Below are positions 10,601-19,546 of a stretch of DNA of 64,000 bases, one piece after another. A program made the translations under genes and the position numbers. Origin of the DNA: CAJXMH01 sp040220135 (GTDB lineage Bacteria; Bacteroidota; Bacteroidia; Flavobacteriales_E; Vicingaceae); the NCBI GenBank assembly GCA_040220135.1, contig JAVJTT010000009.1, forward strand, positions 1 to 64,000. Reading direction: 5' to 3'. The notes beneath the pieces were generated by a model. The model did not search any database. It saw only the letters and a program-made list of their open reading frames with translations, and was not told where the DNA came from. The stretch's first letter is position 1, and every line of letters begins with the position of its first letter.

Positions 10601-12592
10601 GGAACCAACGGTTGGGAAAGATTTGGATTCCAAGTAGGTGCATTTACTTACGGGACTAATCTTGTTAAAATTAGGTTTAGAGCAGAAGATGGCGGTGGAA
10701 CTCAATTCTATGGTGACATGGGATTAGATGACATCTCCATTGATGATGCTCCTGGTACTGAATTAGCAGCAACCACGATCCTATCGCCTAATTCAGGCTG
10801 TGGATTAACGGCTACTGAGACTGTTTCCTTAGAGATTACGAACAATGGTTCGGCGGCTCAAACAGGCTTTTCAGTGGGTTATTCTTTAAATGGAACAGCC
10901 ATTACACCTGAAACCTACACTGCTTCAATAGCTCCGGGTGCTACGGCTACTTATAACTTCACTACTACCGCTGACTTCAGTGCAGTAGGAACTTATAATT
11001 TGGTGGCTTACACTGATTTAACCGGTGATATCGACAATTCCAATGATACGGCGAGCACAGTGATCACAAACTCTATCAATGTCGCCTCTTTCCCATATAG
11101 TGAAAGCTTTGAAAGTGGTGCAGCCGGATGGCTTGTTGAAGGAAATGCAGCATGGGAGCTAGGTGCTCCTATCGGAACAATCATTGATACCGCCTCTGAT
11201 GGGACTCAAGCTTGGGTAACAGACTTAGATGCGAATTATCCTGACAATGCTACAGGTTGGGTGAATAGCCCTTGCTTCGACTTTACCAATGTTCCTAATC
11301 CATACATTAGAATGGATATTTGGTGGGACATTGAAACATCATGGGATGGGGCAGTGCTTCAAGCCTCTGATAATAACGGAGCGACTTGGCAAAAAGTGGG
11401 TGACTTTGGTGACCCTAACAATTGGTACAACGACAATACCATTAATGCATTAAATGCGATTGAACCTTCTCAAGAGGGTTGGTCAGGAGCAGGTACTAGC
11501 GGAAGCGGTGCTTGGGTAACGGCTGAGCACGAACTAGATAATTTTGGTGGTGCTGCAAACGTTAAACTGAGAATTGTATTTGCATCTGATGGAGTTACCA
11601 ATAATGAAGGTATGGCCTTTGATAACGTTCATGTTTTTGACAGCGTTCCTCCATTGCCTTATTATGCTATTGGTACTATCAACACTGAAGATGCTACTAC
11701 AGGTGACGCTGACTCAGTCAACGTTGAATGTGTGACTTCAGGTACAGTGATTGGTTATGACAGAAGAGGTCCAAACTCTAATGGATATGAGTTCGCAATC
11801 GTAGACCTGTCTTCCGGTTCTCAGGAAGGAATTACGGTATTCGATTTCAACGATGTGTCGAATTACACTACTCCTACTGCCGGTGATTCTATCATGGTGT
11901 ATGGTGAAGTTGATCAGTTTAGAGGATTAATTCAATTCCGTCCTGATTCAATTGTAGTGTTAAAAACCAATGCCACATTGCCTACTCCGCTTGTATCAAC
12001 TGATCTTGATGAAAGTACAGAGTCTAAGTGGCTGTCATTCCCTGACAAGTATGTTCTTTTGAGTGCTAGTCAAGGTGGTTCATTTAACATAGATATGGTA
12101 AGTGTTATTAATCCAACAGATACCCTAAGAATGCGAATTGATACTGATACAGATATTAATGACAGTTTAGCGATTTCTACCAATGCATGGGCAGCGGGTG
12201 ATACAATCTGCGGAATGTTAGGAGTAGGTGGTCAATTTGACTTTAACTCTCCATTCTTGGATTCATACCAAGTGTTCCCTAACAGTTGGTCTGAAATAAC
12301 CATTTGTAGAAACACTGTTGGAATTAAAGAAGAGAACTCTGTTCAAGATCTGACAATCTTCCCTAATCCAACTAATGGTCAGTTTACCATTCAAACCTCT
12401 GGTCTTAAGCATGCAAATGCAAGGCTAATGATTAGAGATATCAGTGGTAAGGTTATTTTAGAGGATGGTATTGCACAAAGCAATCAAGCTTTTAGTAAAA
12501 CCATTCAGTTAGATGATCGTGCAAAGGGCTTATATTTTGTAACCATCACAGATGGCGAACAACAGTATAACTACAAGCTAATTGTACAATAG
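4688..12592 (+). CDS. Giant T9SS-secreted multidomain adhesin-like protein (7 FN3 modules)
   Basis: About 2634 aa from the ATG at 4688, which leads into a signal peptide (hydrophobic LRSIFFSLLTLIGFASA, cleavage near residue 36). A TTG at 4652 would only add 12 residues. Order: a Cys-containing beta domain with a GDGWNG motif (~39-133); seven FN3-like modules with the SADLSWTE...YDWYVRSxC pattern, alternating with MAM/choice-of-anchor-J-like jelly-roll modules that begin like APYTESFDN...PSCW; a CARDB/Ig-like module near nt 10760-11080; another jelly-roll near 11085-11650; an OB-fold-like module (~11650-11970) resembling those of YhcR-type or DUF5689 proteins; and a C-terminal type A T9SS sorting domain with FPNPTNGQF and DISGKVI. 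It is probably secreted or surface-anchored and binds sugars or matrix. It is transcribed alone, with its own terminator. Confidence 0.88.
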   Translation: MRKANHLFDQVRSVLQGNKLRSIFFSLLTLIGFASAAQCTYQLELQDTFGDGWNGGAIDVKVATTTTTYTLGNGTDSTINLVVNTGDSIVLNYLGGSGFPFEVSFELLDPSGNSIYNSGTGPAVGRAYADTAFCASCIDPSALSASNISTTSADLSWTEQNAATSWHLEVTTLGSGLGTGVRAVVNSNPYTATGLTPGTDYEYYVRSICTPGSDSSGWVGPFSFSSSCNAISTFPYFEGFETAVPPACWGDNVISGSRTWNSATSNQSGNISPYAGSNMAYFYSGNYNGDAAQLISPNFDLTSLANPQLNFWHTQEVWGSDQDTLGVYYRTSSSGTWTYLTSFTSSITSWSQVLINLPNPSADYAIMLEAYSGYGYGVTVDNFEVRETPACSDPTALTASNVTANSADLGWTENGTATIWDVEWGSSGFTQGAGTLISGTTTNPQSISGLNAGVSYDFYVRADCGGSGTSSWVGPFTFTTPPAVATGVNCTTTGATASVIFTEEFDNNNAGWTGDVNSGNGSWEIPDGATSTNTGADVAHSGANYMNYEASTTTTNQGSIVSPAISLTGGIDDAELSFWMHAYGASMGTLEVGVGTSATGPFTNEFTWTGQLQTAGSDPWVNVGVDLSTYLGQTIYIQFTQIDNNNSVGSGFDGDMSIDLMEVTTCQSCAVPSALAETNLTSSSVDLSWTNPNSSNAYVVEYGATGFTLGTGTQVTGSGTSATLSGLTAATDYDWYVQSVCTPGSDSSSFVGPNSFSTPCAPFVAPYTESFDNTSLPSCWSRTAASGGPWVFGNPGIGWNTSGCSVTPSDHTANGGNIASMDHSGTDAGVILQMGDVDVSGLTTPYLDFYHFMCATGYSPANETYVEAFDGTSWSQVALINIGTAAWENYGFDLSSFVFNTNIVRLRFRTESGGSGTDFYGDIALDDISIVEAPSCINPASPLSANLTSSSADLSWTNPNTSTAYVIEYGAPGFTLGTGTQITGSGTSTTLSGLMSNTTYDWYVQSVCTPGSDSSAFVGPASFTTPCNPFTAPYFSDFESDALDAPPSCWLEYKSYANGFVEVENFTGTASPFAGSQALYIYSSSGFTQGSDTLIAISPQFSDLSGNDKQIRFQGNSDDPTTTLIIGTVASPSPSATFNPVDTIVFTTADTYQEVIVPFTTANGYNGTDEYIVFAHDLNNIFDYIRIDNFNYEQIPTCPKPQALNASAATPSSVDLDWTNGGTETEWQIAYGSAGFSLGSGTRVTANSNPFTVTGLTANTNYDFYVRAVCSTTDSSTWDGPISFATLCNASTAPYTESFAANSLPSCWTESSVSSGDAWEYGGSVDFGAAQVRPDAFGNNGEYAHIDFSDDPDTTSIITPLIDVSSLTNPRLTFFYNTQTTSTSFSPFNRLIVDYWNGSNWVNITVIDTLTTAGWTKYEFSASAYTFNTNFVQFRFSAQEGGAAIGGTGTFTYDQDLMLDEVVVEETPACIAPTALASTNLTTTSADLSWTENNAATSWEISYGPVGFTAGNGTEAVITTNPYTLSGLMSSTSYDWYVRSICGNNDTSGWSLAGNFSTAFAPCPSITAATLPFVERWESNTGTVTGTIDNIFCGSNYNWTFNSTNTDGRARFGTDAVLAAAGTGAITLDAITTTTVIANDLILTIDMSSYTSITDLELLFDFAHHGEESHANDSVWVRGSDTDPWVGIYDLYANRGTAGAYNNVGPIDVDAALTAAGQSPSATFQLRFGQEDNFPATSPTASDGFSFDNITLRQTPSCFAPINLTTSVITTTSADFSWNDTMATSAPEYEYSYGAPGFTPGNGTELVVTSDSVTVSGLTAATSYDWYVRAICGNNDTSLWSTTANFTTLCVPFTAPFSESFDNTTQPNCWSQSAISGGPWTFTGPGFTWNTQGCTFVPSDHTANGGSFAALDFSVPDAGVVLEMPDVDVASLTTPYLEFYYVQCNNLTPNNELFIEAYNGVDWDSVTVIQRGTNGWERFGFQVGAFTYGTNLVKIRFRAEDGGGTQFYGDMGLDDISIDDAPGTELAATTILSPNSGCGLTATETVSLEITNNGSAAQTGFSVGYSLNGTAITPETYTASIAPGATATYNFTTTADFSAVGTYNLVAYTDLTGDIDNSNDTASTVITNSINVASFPYSESFESGAAGWLVEGNAAWELGAPIGTIIDTASDGTQAWVTDLDANYPDNATGWVNSPCFDFTNVPNPYIRMDIWWDIETSWDGAVLQASDNNGATWQKVGDFGDPNNWYNDNTINALNAIEPSQEGWSGAGTSGSGAWVTAEHELDNFGGAANVKLRIVFASDGVTNNEGMAFDNVHVFDSVPPLPYYAIGTINTEDATTGDADSVNVECVTSGTVIGYDRRGPNSNGYEFAIVDLSSGSQEGITVFDFNDVSNYTTPTAGDSIMVYGEVDQFRGLIQFRPDSIVVLKTNATLPTPLVSTDLDESTESKWLSFPDKYVLLSASQGGSFNIDMVSVINPTDTLRMRIDTDTDINDSLAISTNAWAAGDTICGMLGVGGQFDFNSPFLDSYQVFPNSWSEITICRNTVGIKEENSVQDLTIFPNPTNGQFTIQTSGLKHANARLMIRDISGKVILEDGIAQSNQAFSKTIQLDDRAKGLYFVTITDGEQQYNYKLIVQ

Positions 12593-12609
12593 TGACTTAT
12601 AATCAAATG

Positions 12610-12639
12610 AAAAAGGCGCCAATTGGCGCCTTTTTTTTT
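12610..12639 (+). terminator. Rho-independent terminator after the first giant T9SS gene
   Basis: AAAAGGCGCC and GGCGCCTTTT pair around an AATT loop and are followed by nine T residues. The hairpin lies about 18 bases past the stop codon. Confidence 0.92.
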
Positions 12640-12762
12640 GCTTAAAATCTCACTCCCAATTATTTATAACAATTCTAAATAAGCTTAGAGCCTTTGTCTA
12701 CCCTACTTATTTCTAAAATATTTAATACGAAAAAACCCAATTCAAATGTTTTTCTCACAATG

Positions 12763-12795
12763 TTTTGACACTTAAGTTAATTTAACATAAATTTA
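12763..12795 (+). promoter_or_regulatory. Putative Bacteroidota promoter for the second giant T9SS gene
   Basis: TTTTG (12763-12767) is separated by 20 bases from TAAATTTA (12788-12795), which matches TAnnTTTG at seven of eight positions. The spacing is right for the Bacteroidota sigma factor, and the start codon lies about 50 bases downstream. Confidence 0.45.
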
Positions 12796-12844
12796 TTGGC
12801 CTCGAATACTAATAATCAGAATACTAAATATTTAACTAACCACT

Positions 12845-15800
12845 ATGAAAAAATTGCTATCACTTGCGTTTGGAATTTGCTTATCACTAATAAGTATTCA
12901 AGCTTTTAGCCAATGTAATTATTCTCTTCAAATGGATGACACCTGGGGAGATGGGTGGAATGGCGGAACAATTGATGTTTATGTCAATGGGACCACTACT
13001 AATTATGGTATGGCCAATGGTGGTACCCAAACAATTCAAATTGCCGTTAATACAGGAGACTCAATACATTTAGACTTTTTAGGAGGAAGTGCCTACAATG
13101 GTGAGATTTCATTTACTTTATTTGATGCTGGAGGATCACAGCTTTACACCTCAGGTCTTGGGCCTGTTACCGGAGTGCATTATGGCACTACGGCTGCTTG
13201 TCCATCTTGCGTAAATCCAACTGGTTTAAGCGCCTCTAATGTAACTTCTTCTGGTGCAGACCTAGCTTGGACAGACCCTAACGGAGCAACAGATTGGACC
13301 ATTGAATATGGTCTTAGTGGGTATACTCAAGGAACAGGTACAAGTGTAGTTGTTTCCTCAAACCCATACAGTCTAACAGGTTTAAGTTCAAATTCGGATT
13401 ACGATTTTTATGTTAGTGCTGACTGCGGAGGAAGCGGAGTTAGTGGTTTTGCCGGACCTTTTACTTTTGCCACTGCATTTGCCTGCCCTGCCGGCGCAGT
13501 ATGTAACACCTATACTTCAGGTGATATTGCCTCTGATTATGACTTACAGTCTTTACCAGGTTTTTCAAACTGTTTAGGCTCAATGAATGTGGTAATTCCC
13601 GCAGGGAATCGTATAGATAGTGTAGATACCTATTATGAAGTAACCGCTGCGAGTGGTGCTTATATGTCTGAGCAAAGAAGTTATTTGTATTGCCCATCGG
13701 TAAGCAATGGTGAGTCGAGTTTTGCAAGTGGTGCTGGAACAGGTGGAACTTTTACATATTTAAGGGACAATTTAACCTTTGCTAATGGAGCAACTGGCAC
13801 AGTAGCCATAGAAATGCATTTAGGAAGAACATGGGGAGGTTCTGGATGCGATGCGTCTTACAACAAAGTTGATGATGGATCTTGGAGAGTGGTAGCTTAC
13901 TACAGCCCTATCCCTCCTTGTGTAGAGCCTATCTCACTTTTAGCAACCAATGTTACTGGCAATAGTGCCGATTTATCATGGACAGATCAAAATGGTTCAA
14001 CTTCTTGGGAATTGGAGTATGGTCCATCTGGTTTTACTCAAGGGACAGGAACAACTGTAACAGTTAGCAGCACTTCATATTCCTTAAGTGGTTTAAGTTC
14101 GCAAACTCCTTATGATTGGTACGTTAGTAGTGACTGTGGCGTAAATGGAACAAGTGCCTTTGCAATGGGATCCTTTACAACTCCTTGCGCTTCTATAACT
14201 GCACCCTGGACAGAAACTGTGCAGACCTCTTCTTTACCTAATTGTTGGTCTGAAGGTGGAGATAACTCTTGGGAATATGATGGCACCAATGCTTATGGTG
14301 CAGCAGGAGTAGCCGACCACAGTGGCACTTCGGGTTCATTTTTTGTCATGGATGGTTCTGATAATAGTAACGGAGAGGTTTCAACCTTAAACAGCCCACC
14401 GATTGACATTTCATCCTTAACAAACCCAATGGTTAGTTTCTTTATCTTTAGTAACAATACAAATTCTGCAGCCCTGAACAAAACCATAGTAGAGCTTTAC
14501 GATGGCAGTACTTGGCATACCATTGATTCTATTCAAGAAAACTTAGGACCTAATTGGGTTGAAAGAACGGAACTATTAAGTGGTTATACTATTACAGGCC
14601 CAGTTCAATTGAGATTTTCTGTGACTGGTTCTTTTGTAGCTTCTGCTTTCCACAATGATATTCTTTTGGATGATATCGGAATTGTTGAAGCTCCTTCTTG
14701 TCCTAAACCATCTGATTTGTTGGCCAGTTCAATTACAATTAACAGTGCCAGTATTTCTTGGACAGAAAACGCAGGTGCCACTCAATGGATGATTGAATAT
14801 GGTGCTGCAGGTTTTTCACCTGGTATTGGAAGCGCTATCAACACCAATCCTTATAGCCTCAGCGGTTTAAGTTCAAATACTTCTTATGATGTTTATATCC
14901 GTTCAATCTGCGGAGTAGGAGACTCAAGTGATTGGGTTGGGCCCTATGCATTTGAAACACCTTGTGATGTTTATACTGCCCCTTACAGCAATGATTTTGA
15001 AAGTGATGCACTTGACAGCCCACCCTCATGTTGGACTGAATACGAATCTTATCCTAATGGGTTTGTAGAAGTGGAAGACTTTACCGGTACTGCTGCGCCT
15101 TATGCGGGATCTCAAGCGCTTTATCTTTACAGCAGCTCAGGATTTACGAGCGGAATAGATACCTTGGCGGCAATATCTCCACAGTTTACTGATTTAACGG
15201 CAGGTGATAAGCGCATTGTGTTTCAAGCAAACTCAGATGATCCTACTACAGAATTGATTATTGCTACAACTAACCTACCCAATTCAGCTGGCACATTTAA
15301 TATTTTAGATACAGTAACATTTGCTGCAGCCGATACATACGAGCAGATTATTTTTGAAATAACTACTGCGAATGGTTACAATGGGACAGATGAGTACATT
15401 GTATTCATGCACGATTTAGTTAACACCTTTGACTACATTCGAATTGATGATTTTCAATACGAAGAAATTCCAGCATGTGCTAATCCATTCGCTTTATCTG
15501 CTTCGAATGTTAGTACTACCACATTCGACCTTTCCTGGACCAATGGAGGTACAGAAACTGCTTGGAACATTGAATATGGACCAACAGGATTTACGCAAGG
15601 AACAGGTACTACCGTGGCTGTAACGACAAATCCTTACACCCTAACAGGCCTAACTGCCAATACCACTTACGATATTTACGTTCAAGCAGACTGTGGTAAA
15701 AAAGTAACCAGTCCTTGGGAGGGCCCTCTAACTGAATCAACCCTGTGTAACACACTTGCAGCGCCCTATTCGGAAAATTTTGACGCAGCTACATTCCCCT

Positions 15801-18800
15801 CCTGCTGGACGAGAAATGACCTTACCGAAGTAGATATTACGAGCTGTAGTGCAAGTGGAAATGCCCTTATTGTGCATGGCGTAGCCGGAGTTTATGCAGA
15901 ATCACCTGAACTAGATCTTAGCGGAATTAATACTTCCGTTTTGGTAAAATACGAGTATAGAGGTGCTTGTAATAACGCTCCAGAGGCCGCTGATAATATT
16001 GATGTGGATTATTGGGATGGAACCAATTGGATAAATGCTAAGAATTATGATGGGTCCAGCGAACCCACGGTTTACACACCCGACTCTTTTACTGTACCAA
16101 AAGCTGCTATAAGTGGGAATTTCAAAGTTAGATTCTACATGGTTGCAGGTTCCGGATCGCAGTTTGATGACTTCACCTTTGATAATTTTGAAGTAGTTCA
16201 AGGGCCAACGTGTCCTGCCCCAATTGGATTGTCTGCTAGTAATTTGACTCCAAATTCTGTTGATTTATCTTGGACTTCGTCTGCTTCTAACTTCTTTATT
16301 GAATGGGGAACTGCAGGATTTACCCTAGGAACAGGTACACAAATTAGTACCACTTCAAATCCTTATACTTTATCCACACTAAATTCCAATACAGCATATG
16401 ATTGGTATGTAATGGACATTTGCACTCCCGGCTCTGATTCGAGTGATTGGTCTCTTGCCGGTACTTTTACCACCCCTTGTTCAGCTTTTACGGCACCCTA
16501 CAGCAACGACTTCGAATCTGATGCGCTTGACAATCCACCATCTTGTTGGACTGAGTATGAAACTTATACAAGTGGGTTTGTAGAAGTTGAAGATTTTACG
16601 GGTACTGCTGCGCCTTATGCCGGTTCTCAAGCGCTTTATATATACAGCAGTTCCGGTTTCACAGCAGGAACTGATACCTTGGCGGCGATTAGTCCGCAGT
16701 TTACTGATTTAACAGCAGGTGATAAGCGCATCCGTTTCCAAGCGAACTCTGATGATCCAACTACTAGCTTAGTTATTGCAACCACCAATATGCCGGGAGC
16801 AGCTGGTACTTATAATATTATTGATACGATTACTTTCGCGGCTGCAGATACGTACGAGAACATTACACTTGAAATTACTACTGCAAATGGTTACAATGGC
16901 ACTGATGAGTACCTTGCATTTATACACGACTTGAATAATACTTTTGACTACATCCGAATCGATGACTTTACTTACGAAACGATACCGGCTTGTAATAATC
17001 CAAGTGTATTTACCTCCACTAGTGTATCACAGACCACAGTAGATCTAAGTTGGACGAATGGAGGCACTGAAACGGCATGGCATATTGAATATGGAGCTCC
17101 TGGTTTTACGCAAGCCAGTGGTACTGGTGTGAATGTGAATTCAAACCCTTACACCCTTAGCGGTTTAAGTCCCAACACTTCATATGACATTTACTTAAGA
17201 GCCCATTGCGGCCTCTCCCAGAGTCCTTGGATAGGACCCGTTTCTATTACTACTTTATGTACCCCATTTACGGCCACCTACTCTGAAAACTTTGACGGAG
17301 TATCTACCGCAGCAGATTTCAATAATGCTGGTTTAGCATGTTGGCAAGCAGTTGGGCCGGGTGCGGCTGATATTGAAGTGGCGAGCTCGACCGATCACTC
17401 AACAACTAATCCTTCTGCACCCAATATTATTGAATTCAACGATGGAAATTGGCCAAGTGACTCTTCTTTCCTTGTTAGTCCCCCGTTTTCAGATTTATCT
17501 AGTGGATTGAATAGAATTAGAATGCAGGTGGCTTTCGAAAGCACATCGGCCTCAGCCGCATCCATTTTTGTTGGAGTAATGAGTGATCCGAGTAATACCT
17601 CTACTTTTGTTGCTCTTGATACCTTAGATGCATCTGATGTAGGAGGCACTACAGCTTGGGGTGAAGTGACAATTAACCTTGACAATACTGGCTTAATCGG
17701 TTCCGCCACACACATTGCTATGGCACATGGACCGGGTTTCTCTGAAGCTTACATTGATGACTTTGTTTATGAGCCACTTCCAACTTGTTTTGCTCCTTCT
17801 CCATTATCTGCAACTAACCTAACGAGCTCTTCGGCAGGCCTTAGTTGGTCAAACCCAAATGGTTCTAACGCCTATGTTGTAGAATATGGAGCAGCCGGCT
17901 TTACTTTGGGAACAGGAACGCAAGTTTCCGGTACCGGAACAAGTACTAGCTTGAGTGGTTTGATGAGTGCTACTGATTATGATTGGTATGTTCAATCAGT
18001 CTGTACCCCGGGTTCTGACTCAAGTGCATGGGTAGCCGGCAATGAGTTCGCTACCTTGTGTGATGCCTTTAGTTTACCTTATACCCAAGATTTTGAAAAT
18101 AGCGGCGCTATTCCAAATTGTTGGGCTCAAGGCTCCGGAAATGGAGGAGACGATTGGGAGTTTGTAACTTCTATAACTTATGGTCCAACCTCAGGCTTTG
18201 GAGGTAGTGGATACTTTGCCACAATCGATGATAGTTCACCCCATGAAACAAGTACCTCATTAGAAACTCCTCAATTGGATTTGAGCGGAACGGCTAATCC
18301 CGGTCTTGAATTCCAAATGTGGTCAGAAGATCATGGAAGTACTTCTCAGTTTTTACTACATATTGATGTGGATGCAGGAAGTGGTTTTACTAACGTGACT
18401 ACTCTTGATGTTAACAATGCCGATTGGGAGTTGCAAAGAGTAAGTTTAGATGGTTACCAAGGACAAACTGTTATCATTCGCTTTAGAGGTGAAGAAGTGG
18501 GTACCGGATTCCAAAAAGATATTGCCATTGACAACATCAGTGTTGATGATGGTTTCTTATGTGAAAATCCAACAGGCTTGAGAGCTCTTTTTGTTGACGA
18601 TGTTAGTGCACGTCTGGAGTGGGATAATGCTTCAAATACTTCTTTCAAAGTACGATGGGCAGAAATGAGCCAAAGAAATAATCCGGCTGCCTGGAGTTCA
18701 GCAACTAAAGGTGCCGCTTCTCGTCATGATATTAGCGGACTAAGTCCTAATACTGCTTATATTTTTAACGTAAGAGCCTGGTGTAAAGCAGGTTGGAGCC

Positions 18801-19423
18801 CAGAAAGACCATTTGAGGTTTTCCACACTTTGGCTAATCCATGTGATATTCCTACTAACCCTTATACCGATGCAATAACCGATAGTCGTGTTCGATTTAA
18901 TTGGGACGCCATGCCAAATACGGTAAAATATAGACTCCGATACAGAGAGGTTGGCACATCTACTTGGACACAAATAGCGATTCTAAATGCAGACAACTAT
19001 CGTTTTGTAAATACCCTTTCTCCTTCTACAACTTATGAATGGAGAGTGAAGAATGTATGTGAATATGGTGAAGTTTCAGGCACAAAGTGGAGTTCTGTAA
19101 TGACATTTACCACTAACCCAGCTGCTGCACCAGGTTCACGCATAAAAAGTGGCATGCAGTCAGAAACGAGAGCTGACAATCTAATCAACATCTATCCTAA
19201 TCCAAACAAGGGTGAGTTTAACATTAAAATGAACTTAGACTTAGATGTACAGTATACGCTTGAGGTTAGAGACTTGACAGGTAGAATTATTCAAAATGAA
19301 ATAATTACCGGAACAGGGCAAGAACTAATCAAGCCTTTTGAAATTAATGAGGCACAAGGAGTTTACTTAATAAGAGTAGCTTCAGGTAATGATGTAGTTG
19401 TGAAACGCATTATTGTCGAATAA
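12845..19423 (+). CDS. Giant T9SS-secreted multidomain adhesin-like protein (9 FN3-like modules)
   Basis: A 2192-aa paralogue of the upstream giant. The ATG begins a textbook signal peptide (MKKLLSLAFGICLSLISIQAFS) followed by the same GDGWNG domain (CNYSLQMDDTWGDGWNG). About nine FN3-like modules alternate with MAM/choice-of-anchor-J-like modules. A module beginning TAPYSNDFESDALDSPP occurs twice (~nt 14977-15470 and ~16490-16983) and closely matches one in the upstream gene. The last two FN3 units, near 18590-19110, are more divergent. The C-terminus is a type A sorting domain (IYPNPNKGEFNI, then DLTGRII, ending KRIIVE), so T9SS export and surface attachment or release are expected. It has its own promoter-like sequence and terminator. 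Ligand unknown. Confidence 0.88.
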   Translation: MKKLLSLAFGICLSLISIQAFSQCNYSLQMDDTWGDGWNGGTIDVYVNGTTTNYGMANGGTQTIQIAVNTGDSIHLDFLGGSAYNGEISFTLFDAGGSQLYTSGLGPVTGVHYGTTAACPSCVNPTGLSASNVTSSGADLAWTDPNGATDWTIEYGLSGYTQGTGTSVVVSSNPYSLTGLSSNSDYDFYVSADCGGSGVSGFAGPFTFATAFACPAGAVCNTYTSGDIASDYDLQSLPGFSNCLGSMNVVIPAGNRIDSVDTYYEVTAASGAYMSEQRSYLYCPSVSNGESSFASGAGTGGTFTYLRDNLTFANGATGTVAIEMHLGRTWGGSGCDASYNKVDDGSWRVVAYYSPIPPCVEPISLLATNVTGNSADLSWTDQNGSTSWELEYGPSGFTQGTGTTVTVSSTSYSLSGLSSQTPYDWYVSSDCGVNGTSAFAMGSFTTPCASITAPWTETVQTSSLPNCWSEGGDNSWEYDGTNAYGAAGVADHSGTSGSFFVMDGSDNSNGEVSTLNSPPIDISSLTNPMVSFFIFSNNTNSAALNKTIVELYDGSTWHTIDSIQENLGPNWVERTELLSGYTITGPVQLRFSVTGSFVASAFHNDILLDDIGIVEAPSCPKPSDLLASSITINSASISWTENAGATQWMIEYGAAGFSPGIGSAINTNPYSLSGLSSNTSYDVYIRSICGVGDSSDWVGPYAFETPCDVYTAPYSNDFESDALDSPPSCWTEYESYPNGFVEVEDFTGTAAPYAGSQALYLYSSSGFTSGIDTLAAISPQFTDLTAGDKRIVFQANSDDPTTELIIATTNLPNSAGTFNILDTVTFAAADTYEQIIFEITTANGYNGTDEYIVFMHDLVNTFDYIRIDDFQYEEIPACANPFALSASNVSTTTFDLSWTNGGTETAWNIEYGPTGFTQGTGTTVAVTTNPYTLTGLTANTTYDIYVQADCGKKVTSPWEGPLTESTLCNTLAAPYSENFDAATFPSCWTRNDLTEVDITSCSASGNALIVHGVAGVYAESPELDLSGINTSVLVKYEYRGACNNAPEAADNIDVDYWDGTNWINAKNYDGSSEPTVYTPDSFTVPKAAISGNFKVRFYMVAGSGSQFDDFTFDNFEVVQGPTCPAPIGLSASNLTPNSVDLSWTSSASNFFIEWGTAGFTLGTGTQISTTSNPYTLSTLNSNTAYDWYVMDICTPGSDSSDWSLAGTFTTPCSAFTAPYSNDFESDALDNPPSCWTEYETYTSGFVEVEDFTGTAAPYAGSQALYIYSSSGFTAGTDTLAAISPQFTDLTAGDKRIRFQANSDDPTTSLVIATTNMPGAAGTYNIIDTITFAAADTYENITLEITTANGYNGTDEYLAFIHDLNNTFDYIRIDDFTYETIPACNNPSVFTSTSVSQTTVDLSWTNGGTETAWHIEYGAPGFTQASGTGVNVNSNPYTLSGLSPNTSYDIYLRAHCGLSQSPWIGPVSITTLCTPFTATYSENFDGVSTAADFNNAGLACWQAVGPGAADIEVASSTDHSTTNPSAPNIIEFNDGNWPSDSSFLVSPPFSDLSSGLNRIRMQVAFESTSASAASIFVGVMSDPSNTSTFVALDTLDASDVGGTTAWGEVTINLDNTGLIGSATHIAMAHGPGFSEAYIDDFVYEPLPTCFAPSPLSATNLTSSSAGLSWSNPNGSNAYVVEYGAAGFTLGTGTQVSGTGTSTSLSGLMSATDYDWYVQSVCTPGSDSSAWVAGNEFATLCDAFSLPYTQDFENSGAIPNCWAQGSGNGGDDWEFVTSITYGPTSGFGGSGYFATIDDSSPHETSTSLETPQLDLSGTANPGLEFQMWSEDHGSTSQFLLHIDVDAGSGFTNVTTLDVNNADWELQRVSLDGYQGQTVIIRFRGEEVGTGFQKDIAIDNISVDDGFLCENPTGLRALFVDDVSARLEWDNASNTSFKVRWAEMSQRNNPAAWSSATKGAASRHDISGLSPNTAYIFNVRAWCKAGWSPERPFEVFHTLANPCDIPTNPYTDAITDSRVRFNWDAMPNTVKYRLRYREVGTSTWTQIAILNADNYRFVNTLSPSTTYEWRVKNVCEYGEVSGTKWSSVMTFTTNPAAAPGSRIKSGMQSETRADNLINIYPNPNKGEFNIKMNLDLDVQYTLEVRDLTGRIIQNEIITGTGQELIKPFEINEAQGVYLIRVASGNDVVVKRIIVE

Positions 19424-19441
19424 TTTACCAATTACTAACCG

Positions 19442-19477
19442 AAAAGGCCATCTTGGGTTTCCAAGATGGCCTTTTTA
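19442..19477 (+). terminator. Rho-independent terminator after the second giant T9SS gene
   Basis: AAAAGGCCATCTTGG pairs with CCAAGATGGCCTTTT around a GTTT loop and runs into more T, about 20 bases past the stop. Confidence 0.92.
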
Positions 19478-19546
19478 TTTCCATCTATCACAACAGCCTA
19501 TCAATTGTAATTAGAATGGCTTAATTTCGGGGAAAATTATTGTACG

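Noticed and set aside
17395..17715. Minus-strand 106-codon frame inside the second giant gene
   Set aside because: It lies fully within a repetitive adhesin gene with no recognisable domain.
4688..19423. Repeats in the giant genes considered as a CRISPR-like or satellite array
   Set aside because: They are in-frame protein modules of ~90-170 residues with diverged DNA, not short identical repeats with spacers.
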